A DNA stretch of 64,000 bases from Streptomyces viridochromogenes (GTDB lineage: Bacteria > Actinomycetota > Actinomycetes > Streptomycetales > Streptomycetaceae), in contig NZ_LGUR01000224.1 in NCBI RefSeq assembly GCF_001270495.1, forward strand, positions 1 through 64,000, read 5' to 3'. The notes beneath the pieces were generated by a model. The model saw nothing but the letters and a program-made list of their open reading frames with translations, did not search any database and was not told the origin of the DNA. This document shows, one piece after another, positions 57,467-64,000 of the stretch (within the stretch, counting starts at the first letter, position 1; each line of letters opens with the position of its first letter). The position numbers were made by a program, and so were the translations under genes.

Positions 57467-58734
57467 GGGATCTCCATGGTGACCATGGTGGGACCGCCCG
57501 CGGGACTGCTGACGGCCAGGACGCCGTCGAATGTACCCAGTCGCCGCTCGATCCCGGCGAGACCCGAACCGGCCTCGATCACGGCACCGCCCTTGCCGTT
57601 GTCGGTGACGGTGACGCGCAGCATGCCGGCGCTCTCCGTGTGCGCCGTGTGGTGGAGGTCGATCCAGATCCGGTCGGCGTCGGAGTGCTTCACGGCGTTG
57701 GTGAGCACCTCGCTGACGGCGAAGTAGGCCGCCGACTCCACCGGCGCCTCCGCCCGTCCGGGCAGCTCCACGTTCACCTCGGTCGCGATCGGCAGCCGCA
57801 GCGCCAACGCCCTCACGGCGTCGCCCAGTCCACGCTCGGCGAGCACGGGCGGATGGATGCCGCGCACCAGGTCGCGCAGTTCGGCGAGCGCCTCGACGGA
57901 GGACTTGCGGGCGTGTGCGAGGAGCTGCTTGGCCTTCTCCGGGTCCTTGTCGAGCAGCACCTCGATCGTCCCCAGGTCCATGCCCATCGCCACCAGTCGC
58001 GCCTGCGCCCCGTCGTGCAGGTCCCGCTCGATACGGCGCAGCTCGGCGGCGGAGGTGTCGACGGCGTCGCGTCGGGTCTCGGTCAATACCCTTACGCGCT
58101 CGGACAGTTCGCCCTGATTGGAGCCGAGGACGGCTTGGGTGAGACGGAAGTGGACCTGGAGCAGGCGTGCGGTGAGGAAGTGGGCGAAGAAGAGGAGGAC
58201 GAGGGCGAGGGCGCCGGCGCCGAGCGCGGATGTCTGGTCGTGAACCCGCACGAAGCCGTACCAGTAGCCGCTCTCTCCGTCCAGGACCCGCCACAGCCAC
58301 GCCGCGATCGCGAACCCCTCCAGCGGATAGAACAGCAGCACGGCCGGCAGCAGCGCCGTGACGAACCCGGCCGTCATGTCGACCGGCAGCCACCGCAGGT
58401 CCCGCCAGGTGGCCGGGTCGCGGAGCATCCCGAAGGTGCGGGTCCACGGATTGGCGTCCTTCGGCAACGGCCGGTACGCCGGCGGAATCCGCACCCCGCC
58501 CCACTCGGCGGCGAGCACCCGCCGCCAGTCGGCGTACGCCCGAACCCCCGTCAGCACCCAGGGCGTCGTGACAAGGCCGACGCCGATCGGGATCAGCGCG
58601 ATCGACACGAGGGAGAGGACGAAGCAGAGGACGGACCCCGGCAGCGTGATCAGGGCCAGCCCCAGCCCGCGCAGCGCCGCGACCCCCATGCCCCGCGCCC
58701 TCGAACTCCGTGCGCTTTTCGTGTCGTTGGTCAT
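57451..58734 (-). CDS. Sensor histidine kinase (HisKA_3, NarX-like)
   Basis: 427 aa from the ATG at 58734. Sensor part with four membrane segments (about 27-58, 122-148, 168-187) in a DUF-type N-terminal region shared by streptomycete kinases, then the dimerisation helix with phosphoacceptor His240 (RIERDLHDGAQARLVAMGMDLG) and an ATPase domain (VLTNAVKHSDADRI N-box, DNGKGG, GSGLAGIERRLGTFDG). It phosphorylates the downstream NarL-type regulator. It sits 52 nt after the epimerase gene. Confidence 0.93.
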   Translation of the reverse strand: MTNDTKSARSSRARGMGVAALRGLGLALITLPGSVLCFVLSLVSIALIPIGVGLVTTPWVLTGVRAYADWRRVLAAEWGGVRIPPAYRPLPKDANPWTRTFGMLRDPATWRDLRWLPVDMTAGFVTALLPAVLLFYPLEGFAIAAWLWRVLDGESGYWYGFVRVHDQTSALGAGALALVLLFFAHFLTARLLQVHFRLTQAVLGSNQGELSERVRVLTETRRDAVDTSAAELRRIERDLHDGAQARLVAMGMDLGTIEVLLDKDPEKAKQLLAHARKSSVEALAELRDLVRGIHPPVLAERGLGDAVRALALRLPIATEVNVELPGRAEAPVESAAYFAVSEVLTNAVKHSDADRIWIDLHHTAHTESAGMLRVTVTDNGKGGAVIEAGSGLAGIERRLGTFDGVLAVSSPAGGPTMVTMEIPCALS

Positions 58735-58786
58735 GGCGTCAGTCTTGCCGAGGACGTGGTGGGGGTCACTGGGGCGGGGCCCCCGA

Positions 58787-59812
58787 TCAGGAGGTGGTGT
58801 CAGGTACACCCCCCGCGCCCGCGAGCACCTTCGCCTCCACCTCCGGATCGAGCCCCTTCGACGTCCGGTCCGGCCGCATGGGCGCCGTGCCGCCGATGTC
58901 CGTCAGCCACCGCCAGGTGTCGGCGACGGTCTCCTCGACCGGCCGGCAGCGCAACCCCGTCGCGACGGCCCGGGACACATCGGCGCTGTGCAGGGCGTCG
59001 TGCATGTCGCTGCCCGGCGGCACCCACACCGGCAACTGGGTCCACGGCTCGATGCCCGCGTCCAGGATCACTTCCGGTTCGGTCCAGCGCAGTTCGGGGT
59101 CGCCGCCGACGGTGGCGACACACGCGTCGAGGAACTCACCCATGGTGGTGTGCCCTTGCCGGCTCGTCAGGTTGTACGGCCCGCTGAGCTCCCGCTCCAC
59201 CGCACCGAGGATCCACTCCGCGTGGTCACGGACATCGACGTACTGGAGCGGAAGATCCCGCGGCCCGGGCGCGAGGACGGGCCCGCCGCGCGCGATACGA
59301 CCGAGCCACCACGGCAGTCGGCCGACGTTCTCGTACGGCCCGAGGATCAGCCCCGCCCGCACCAGCACCGAGCGATCCGCCCCGAACTCCTCGACGGCGG
59401 CCAGCTCGCCGCCCCGCTTGTCCCGCGGGTAGTCGCTTTGGTCCGCACCGGCCTCGGCGCCTTCCACCAGCGGCGCGTCCTCGCCGTACCCGGCGGGCGG
59501 TGCCCACTCGTACACCGAGCGGCTCGACACGTACACATACCGCCCGGCGCGGCCCCGCAGCAGCCGCGCCGAGTCCCGCACCGCGCGGGGCGCCGCCGAC
59601 CAGGTGTCGACGACGGCGTCCCACTCGCCGGTGTGCTCGGCGAGGGCGGCGAGCCCGTCGGACGCGGTGCGGTCGCCTCGCAGCAACCGCACCCCGGCCG
59701 GGGGCTCGTGCCGCCCCCGGTTGAAGACGGTCACGTCCCAGCCGCGCCCGAGGGCCGCCTCCACGACGGCCCGCCCGGCGAACTCCGTACCACCCAGCAC
59801 CAGAAGTCTCAT
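58787..59812 (-). CDS. NAD-dependent epimerase/dehydratase-like (extended SDR)
   Basis: 341 aa. N-terminal MRLLVLGGTEFAGRAVVEAAL (GGTxFxGR dinucleotide motif), VYVSSRSVYEW (Ser/Tyr-like active-site strand), YPRDKRGGE (YxxxK) and an adjacent substrate lobe. The GGTEFAGR variant is that of the atypical SDR group related to isoflavone-reductase and plastid RNA-binding-like proteins, so the activity could be reductase rather than sugar epimerase. It is between the GlnRII-like gene and the kinase gene, all on the same strand. Confidence 0.86.
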   Translation of the reverse strand: MRLLVLGGTEFAGRAVVEAALGRGWDVTVFNRGRHEPPAGVRLLRGDRTASDGLAALAEHTGEWDAVVDTWSAAPRAVRDSARLLRGRAGRYVYVSSRSVYEWAPPAGYGEDAPLVEGAEAGADQSDYPRDKRGGELAAVEEFGADRSVLVRAGLILGPYENVGRLPWWLGRIARGGPVLAPGPRDLPLQYVDVRDHAEWILGAVERELSGPYNLTSRQGHTTMGEFLDACVATVGGDPELRWTEPEVILDAGIEPWTQLPVWVPPGSDMHDALHSADVSRAVATGLRCRPVEETVADTWRWLTDIGGTAPMRPDRTSKGLDPEVEAKVLAGAGGVPDTTS

Positions 59813-59896
59813 GCCGCCGACTCTGCCCGGTGCGGGCGCGGGACGGAACAGGACTCTGCCGTCAGCAGAAGGCTTTCGGGGGAGCGGCCGCCCAGG

Positions 59897-60436
59897 TCAG
59901 CGCCCGGCCGGCGGGGCGTACTTGTACCCCACGCGCCGCACCGTCCGGATGGTGTCCCGGTGCTCGGCGCCCAGCTTGCGGCGCAGCCGGGCGATATGGA
60001 CGTCGACGGTACGGCCGTCCCCGACATGCCCGTACCCCCACACCGTGGTGACCAGCTGGTCGCGCGTGTGCACGCGATGCGGGTTGGCCACCAGGTGGGC
60101 GAGCAGCTCGAACTCCAGGTAGGTGAGGTCGAGTTCACGCCCGTCGACCGCGGCGGTGCGCCGCACGCTGTCGACGCTGACGAGGGGATCGCCGGCCGCG
60201 GGCGCCGCAACCGGCGGCTGCTGGTCGGCCGGGACGAGCACCAGGTAGCCGATCATCGGCGGCTGCCCCGGCAGCGTGGGCAGGGAGTGCTGCGGAGCGG
60301 GCAGCCAGGTGGCACCCGGCGGCAGGAGGTCCGCGACGTCGATCACCTCGTCCCGGTCCACGGCGCGCAGATGATGCCGTGCACCGGTCGGGGAGTTGAG
60401 CGTGGGGGCGGTGGAGAGAGAACGAGTGGTCGCCAT
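59897..60436 (-). CDS. glnRII: OmpR-type winged-helix regulator without receiver, GlnRII-like
   Basis: 179 aa. About 85 residues of non-conserved N-terminus precede an OmpR/PhoB winged helix (ELDLTYLEFELLAHLVANPHRVHTRDQLVTTVWGYG, RTVDVHIARLRRKLG, RVGYKYAPP; about 88-176). No phosphoacceptor receiver is present. Its position next to glnII corresponds, from memory, to SCO2213 (GlnRII), which binds glnA, glnII and amtB promoters with GlnR in S. coelicolor. It is preceded on the same strand by a Cys-Cys leader ORF and hairpin. DNA-binding family certain, GlnRII identity likely. Confidence 0.75.
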   Translation of the reverse strand: MATTRSLSTAPTLNSPTGARHHLRAVDRDEVIDVADLLPPGATWLPAPQHSLPTLPGQPPMIGYLVLVPADQQPPVAAPAAGDPLVSVDSVRRTAAVDGRELDLTYLEFELLAHLVANPHRVHTRDQLVTTVWGYGHVGDGRTVDVHIARLRRKLGAEHRDTIRTVRRVGYKYAPPAGR

Positions 60437-60528
60437 GAGAGGTCAGCTCTTTTCGCGCGAGAAGTCCGTTGGAAGACGTACGTCGTTGCGCGCTGGCCGA
60501 AGGCCGGGAGGTTACGGCTTTACAGGGC

Positions 60529-60546
60529 CCGCGCGTTCACGCGCGG
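60529..60546 (-). terminator. Hairpin at the end of the leader ORF (possible attenuator)
   Basis: CCGCGCG-TGAA-CGCGCGG read on the minus strand, with the leader-ORF stop codon TGA (60539-60537) forming most of the tetraloop. It lies 93 nt upstream of the GlnRII-like start. Confidence 0.55.
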
Positions 60547-60641
60547 CAACACACCCGGTCGAAGTCGTGGTGCTGACGGGAAGGCCAGAAGGGCTCGAGG
60601 TCATGGCGACCTGTCGCGGAGTACTTCTGGAAGCTGGCCAT
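60537..60641 (-). CDS. 34-aa leader peptide ending in Cys-Cys-Arg-Ala
   Basis: ORF in the 376-nt gap between glnII and the GlnRII-like gene: starts MASFQKYSATGRHDLEPFWP and ends RQHHDFDRVCCRA. The C-terminal HHDFDRVCC resembles the actinobacterial putative leader peptides (pattern RRHVDLxRxxxxxC), some of which control sulfur genes by translation of Cys codons. G-rich sequence before the ATG, a stem-loop at its stop. If real, stalling at the Cys codons would affect transcription into the regulator gene. Hypothetical. Confidence 0.5.
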   Translation of the reverse strand: MASFQKYSATGRHDLEPFWPSRQHHDFDRVCCRA

Positions 60642-60763
60642 ACCCCCATTGAAGCAGAGACCGCCCACGGAGAGGAGCCTCCTCTCATGGGTCGGACGCT
60701 TCCTTGACCCGAAGTCGATGTTGCGTACCTCACCCCACCACGGCATGCCCCACGGACAACGAG

Positions 60764-60794
60764 AGGGGCGCCCACCGTCCCGGTGGGCGCCCCT
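60764..60794 (-). terminator. Terminator after glnII
   Basis: AGGGGCGCCCACCG and CGGTGGGCGCCCCT, perfect 14-bp arms with a 3-nt loop, 19 nt past the glnII stop on the minus strand. Confidence 0.88.
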
Positions 60795-60812
60795 GAGAAA
60801 CCGTGGCGAGGA

Positions 60813-61844
60813 TCAGACCTGGCCGGCCTTCTCCAGCGCGGAGCAGCAGGTGTCGACGATCAGCCGCGTCACGACGTACGGGTCGACGTTGGCGTTCGGA
60901 CGACGGTCCTCGATGTAACCCTTGCCGTCCTGCTCGACCTGCCACGGGATACGGACCGAGGCGCCACGGTTGGAGACACCGTAGGAGTACTCGTTCCACG
61001 GGGCGGTCTCGTGCAGACCGGTCAGGCGGTCGTCGATGCCGGCGCCGTAGTTCTTGACGTGGTCGAGCGGCTTGGAACCCTCACCGAGCGACTCGCACGC
61101 GGTGATGATCGCGTCGTAGCCCTCGCGCATCGCCTTCGTGGAGAAGTTGGTGTGCGCACCGGCGCCGTTCCAGTCGCCCTTCACCGGCTTCGGGTCCAGC
61201 GTCGCGGAGATGCCGAAGTCCTCGGCGGTGCGGTAGAGCAGCCAGCGGGCGACCCACATGTGGTCGGAGACCTCCAGCGGGGAGACCGGGCCGACCTGGA
61301 ACTCCCACTGGCCGGGCATGACCTCGGCGTTGATGCCGGAGATGGCGAGACCGGCCGCCAGGCAGTTGTCCAGGTGGGCCTCGACGACCTCACGGCCGAA
61401 GATCTCGTCGGCGCCGACGCCGCAGTAGTAGCCGCCCTGCGGGGCCGGGAAGCCGCCCTTGGGGAAGCCGAGCGGGTAGCCGTCCTGGAAGAAGGTGTAC
61501 TCCTGCTCGATGCCGAAGATCGGCTCCTGAGCGGCGAACTTCTCGGCGACCTCGGTGAGCGCGGCACGGGTGTTGGACTCGTGCGGCGTCATGTCGATGT
61601 TGAGGACCTCGCACAGGACGAGGATGTCGTCGCCGCCGCGGATCGGGTCGGGGCAGGTGAAGACCGGCTTGAGGACACGGTCCGAGGAGTGGCCCTCGGC
61701 CTGGTTAGTGGAGGACCCGTCGAAGCCCCAGATCGGCAGCGCGTCCAGACCGGCGGGCTCGCCCGCCATGATCTTCGTCTTGGAACGGAGCTTGGCGGTC
61801 GGCTGGGTGCCGTCGATCCAGATGTACTCAGCCTTGAAGGTCAC
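60813..61844 (-). CDS. glnII: Glutamine synthetase II (eukaryotic-type)
   Basis: 343 aa from the GTG at 61844 with GAAGGAAG 7 nt upstream, giving the conserved TFKAEYIWIDG start. GSII motifs: WGFDGSSTNQAEG, EQEYTFFQDGYPLGFP, GQWEFQVG, GAGAHTNFST, NRGASVRIP and EDRRPNANVDPY. An octameric/decameric type II GS that makes glutamine from glutamate, ammonia and ATP; heat-labile and not subject to GlnE adenylylation. GlnR-type motif upstream, strong terminator downstream. Actinomycetes keep it besides GSI. Confidence 0.97.
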   Translation of the reverse strand: MTFKAEYIWIDGTQPTAKLRSKTKIMAGEPAGLDALPIWGFDGSSTNQAEGHSSDRVLKPVFTCPDPIRGGDDILVLCEVLNIDMTPHESNTRAALTEVAEKFAAQEPIFGIEQEYTFFQDGYPLGFPKGGFPAPQGGYYCGVGADEIFGREVVEAHLDNCLAAGLAISGINAEVMPGQWEFQVGPVSPLEVSDHMWVARWLLYRTAEDFGISATLDPKPVKGDWNGAGAHTNFSTKAMREGYDAIITACESLGEGSKPLDHVKNYGAGIDDRLTGLHETAPWNEYSYGVSNRGASVRIPWQVEQDGKGYIEDRRPNANVDPYVVTRLIVDTCCSALEKAGQV

Positions 61845-61931
61845 GGGCCACTTCCTTCGGGGGTGTGTCTGACGCACTGCGGGTGCTGCGGCGCTGCGGC
61901 ACTGAGGCGCCGCTCTTGTTGCCCGCGAGCC

Positions 61932-61981
61932 TGTCAACAGGCGATTTCCCGATCATTGCTCGAATGTGAACCCCGTGTTAC
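61932..61981 (-). promoter_or_regulatory. glnII promoter with GlnR-box-like sequence
   Basis: On the minus strand GTAAC-ACGGGG-TTCAC (61981-61966) fits the gTnAC n6 spaced half sites bound by GlnR, about 122-137 nt upstream of the start; a perfect -35 TTGACA follows at 61937-61932. The -10 is not clear. The glnII/62136 gap otherwise shows nothing. Confidence 0.6.
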
Positions 61982-62135
61982 CTGGGGGTGGTGTGGCGCG
62001 ATTCACTGCGACGGCTCGCAGGCATCCCGCCACCTGGCCGCACCGCACCGCACCCGCCCCGCACGCGTGCGGGCCCTGCCACCCGTGGCCGCGAGTGGTA
62101 GGACCCCTGACACGTACGACGTGGTTACCGGAGCC

Positions 62136-62858
62136 TCACCCCACCTTCTCGATGACCGCTCGCCGAATCAGGAACTTGCCGGCTTCACGCACCTGCTCGA
62201 AGGCCGCGTTGTTGAGCAGCACGCAGCTGCCGGAGACCGAGGTGACCTCCACCGTCGTGGACTTGTTGTTGTCCAGGTTGGTGACCTTCAGCTTCGTACC
62301 GGCCGGGAACTGGTTGCTGGACGCGGCCGGAGCCCCGCCCTCACCCGACAGCGTCACGGTCGAGCCGTTGCAGACCTGCTGCCCCGAGGCCGCGGCACCG
62401 CCGCCGGCGTCCCCCGCATCCCCCGCGTTCCCGCCGGCCCCCGCATCCCCCGCGTTGCCGGCGGTGTCGTCCCCCGCACCCCCGGCTTCCTCGGCACCCC
62501 CCGCGGGAGCGCTCGGCGCCGGCTGCGAAGCCTGGGAGTCCTGAGCCGACTCCCCAGCGACACACCCGGACGCTTCCTGCTGGACCTTGATCTGCGCGAT
62601 GACGGCCTCGCGGTTGGCGATCCGGGCTTCGGACTGCGCGTCGGGGTTGGCCTGTTGCCCCTCGATGAACCGCTGGTTGTTGCCGAGCGCGGTGGCGAGC
62701 CCCTGGCAGACGCTCGACTCCGCGGCGGACTTGACGGTCGGCGTCTGGGAGGCGTTCGAGGTGCTCGCCATGACGAAGGCACCGCCTCCCGCCACCGTCG
62801 CCGCACTCACCAGCAGCGCGAGCTTTTTCTTCGTACTGACAGTTCTCCTACGCGACAT
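62136..62858 (-). CDS. Exported protein with Gly/Ala/Asp repeat linker and barrel-like C-terminus
   Basis: 240 aa. Signal peptide about 1-37 (KKKLALLVSAATVAGGGAFVMASTSNA). A helical region (about 43-100) with two Cys is followed by a Gly/Ala/Asp low-complexity linker (GNAGDAG, DAGDAGGG; about 120-155) and a domain of about 80 residues: QQVCNGSTVTLSGEG, PAGTKLKVTNLDNNKSTTVEV, GSCVLLNNAAFEQV. The last part looks like the double-psi barrel of RlpA/expansin-type proteins (aspartate partly lost), suggesting cell-wall contact. Fold inference only. Confidence 0.8.
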   Translation of the reverse strand: MSRRRTVSTKKKLALLVSAATVAGGGAFVMASTSNASQTPTVKSAAESSVCQGLATALGNNQRFIEGQQANPDAQSEARIANREAVIAQIKVQQEASGCVAGESAQDSQASQPAPSAPAGGAEEAGGAGDDTAGNAGDAGAGGNAGDAGDAGGGAAASGQQVCNGSTVTLSGEGGAPAASSNQFPAGTKLKVTNLDNNKSTTVEVTSVSGSCVLLNNAAFEQVREAGKFLIRRAVIEKVG

Positions 62859-62977
62859 GCGCGCCTCCTGAGAGGTCGGGGAGCGTACGCCGCTATGTAC
62901 GAGATACCGAACGAAGTTACTCAGTGGTTTCGTGAGCCCCTGAAGTAACCTGCGTCACATTGGCCCTGAGGGGCCCT

Positions 62978-63343
62978 TCAGCCTTCCCGGGACAGCGCGT
63001 CCCGCACGGCGTCATCGGTGCGCGCCACCACGGCCGTACCATCCTGCGCCGTGATGATCGGCCGCTGGATCAGCTTCGGATGCTCGGCCAGGGCCTTCAC
63101 CCACTGCTCCCGCGAACTCGCGTCCCGCGCCCATTCCTTGACCCCGAGCTCCTTGGCGACGGCCTCCTGGGTCCGGGTGATGTCCCACGGCTCCAGCCCC
63201 AGCCGGTCGAGCACCTCCCGGATCTCGTCCTCGCTCGGCACGTCCTCCAGATAGCGGCGCACCGTGTACTCGGCCCTCTCGGCGTCGAGCAACGTAAGGG
63301 CGCTACGGCACTTGGAACAGGCGGGATTGATCCAGATCTCCAT
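62978..63343 (-). CDS. ArsC/Spx family thioredoxin-fold reductase
   Basis: 121 aa from the ATG at 63343. MEIWINPACSKCRSALTLLDAERAEY carries a CxxC in the ArsC position, then EVLDRLGLEPWDITR, and the RPIITAQDGTAVVAR motif of the glutaredoxin-linked ArsC/YffB fold. There are no ars genes around, so arsenate reduction is not implied; a thiol-disulfide reductase role is as likely. A longer in-frame GTG/ATG start at 63457 adds non-homologous residues. Confidence 0.87.
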   Translation of the reverse strand: MEIWINPACSKCRSALTLLDAERAEYTVRRYLEDVPSEDEIREVLDRLGLEPWDITRTQEAVAKELGVKEWARDASSREQWVKALAEHPKLIQRPIITAQDGTAVVARTDDAVRDALSREG

Positions 63344-63611
63344 GCCGCTCACGGTATCCCGAGCCACTCGGAACGACCCCCCGACCCGGGGTGTCACCCT
63401 CGCCTCCGCACACCCGGTGTTCGAATTTAACGCCGCCTCACACTCACCTCGCGGCACCGGCGTGACACGGTGACAACTTAATTGCTGACCAGGGCATTTC
63501 AGTGATGCTCAGGGCCCCCTGATTGTCAGTGCCGGGCAGTAAACTGTAACCAGTGTTCGAGAGCGTCGCCGGGTAACCCGGCCGGCGCTCCACCGCGACA
63601 GGAGGATGCCT

Positions 63612-63938
63612 GTGCCCGCTGCCGCACTGAAGCAGAAGCCGACCCGCAAGCCGCTGCCCACCCAGTCCACCGCGCAGCACCCGGTGCTGCTCGACCTGCC
63701 GTACGCGCCCGTGGAGAAGCGGCCGCTGCCGCCGGGCCGACCGCGTGAGTGGTACATCACCCACAACCGCCGCCTCAAGGCCCTGCGCCTCGCGATAGCC
63801 CTCCTCGACACGGGCGTCTACATGCCCAACCAGGCCCGCAACGAGACGATCCGGAGCACCGCGGAGACGATCGGCGTCCACCCGCCGTCGGACACCACGT
63901 GCCACATGGTGCGGGCGCTCATGAGGTACTCCAGGTAA
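63612..63938 (+). CDS. Small basic conserved protein, unknown function
   Basis: 108 aa from the GTG at 63612, chosen because AGGAGG (63600-63605) is 6 nt upstream; the ATG at 63606 directly abuts the ribosome site. A Lys/Pro-rich start (KQKPTRKPLPTQSTAQHP) precedes VEKRPLPPGRPREWYITHNRRLKALRLAIALLDTGVYMP, a helical core that looks nucleic-acid- or protein-binding, and ends ATIG..TCHMVRALMRYSR. Divergent from the ArsC-like gene. Strong terminator follows. No family recognised. Confidence 0.72.
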   Translation: MPAAALKQKPTRKPLPTQSTAQHPVLLDLPYAPVEKRPLPPGRPREWYITHNRRLKALRLAIALLDTGVYMPNQARNETIRSTAETIGVHPPSDTTCHMVRALMRYSR

Positions 63939-63951
63939 GCCGCGCCGCCGC

Positions 63952-63995
63952 GTGCTGGATGCCCCGGCCGTCCCGGTCATCAGGGCATCCAGCAC
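63952..63995 (+). terminator. Terminator after the small basic protein gene
   Basis: GTGCTGGATGCCC and GGGCATCCAGCAC, perfect 13-bp arms around an 18-nt loop, 13 nt after the stop at the window's right edge. Confidence 0.85.
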
Positions 63996-64000
63996 CCGGC

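Noticed and set aside
62962..62975. GGCCC-TGAG-GGGCC as a terminator after the ArsC-like gene
   Set aside because: Only 5-bp arms; too weak to claim, though it lies in the right place.

Overview
The window is high-GC DNA (strong G/C third-position bias, AGGAG-type ribosome sites, frequent GTG starts, rare TTA codons) and is almost certainly a core-chromosome segment of a Streptomyces. The gene content and order (panB, glnA2, glnE, malR-malEFG-aglA, secreted amylase and pullulanase, glnII) are, from memory, colinear in reverse with the glnII-glnE-glnA2 region of S. coelicolor. I see no phage, plasmid, IS, CRISPR, tRNA or rRNA signal. About 58 protein-coding genes are called, plus two broken gene remnants.

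Left part (1-22 kb): a cytosolic-looking sialidase, an F420-type NADPH reductase, a site-2-type membrane protease, a large AfsR/SARP-NB-ARC-TPR regulator beside a DrrAB-like ABC exporter, an MFS exporter, a membrane-anchored endonuclease/phosphatase-fold protein, a TetR regulator with a DHA2 drug exporter and a clear operator, panB, a MerR/SDR divergent pair with a textbook 19-bp-spacer promoter, a sedolisin protease and a DUF305/DUF3105 pair.

Middle (22-33 kb): an NO-detoxification pair (nsrR and flavohaemoglobin, convergent, stop codons inside a shared terminator), then nitrogen genes: glnA2 (gamma-glutamylpolyamine-synthetase type, no adenylylation motif), glnE (adenylyltransferase) and, at the far right, glnII with a small OmpR-type regulator resembling GlnRII preceded by a 34-codon Cys-Cys leader ORF.

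Carbohydrate block (31-47 kb): malR, divergent malE-malF-malG, aglA, a secreted alpha-amylase, a secreted GH30 glycosidase with a perfect CebR palindrome and a TTA codon, a glycosidase remnant, and a 1806-residue amylopullulanase. Amylase and pullulanase share the same promoter-leader-signal-peptide layout with MalR-type CTTGC repeats. Starch is cut outside the cell, maltodextrin is imported by MalEFG (its ATPase, MsiK in Streptomyces, is not here) and cut by AglA inside.

Right part (47-64 kb): an atypical receiver-PP2C phosphatase with a TTA codon and a dispersed intergenic repeat embedded in frame, a TetR-controlled two-gene unit that looks like an uncharacterised diiron oxygenase plus [2Fe-2S] reductase, a membrane protein with a sigma-factor-like N-terminus, a secreted DUF1996 protein with Gln/Asp/Gly repeats, a NarL-type two-component system, glnII, a secreted barrel-like protein, an ArsC-family reductase and a small basic protein.

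A family of about 70-bp dispersed repeats (core GCGCGACCAGCCAC) occurs at four places. Intergenic stretches above 300 nt: 23896-24236, 32138-32487, 37692-38120, 41042-41381 and 60437-60812; their contents are listed as features. Positions 1-93 hold nothing I recognise.
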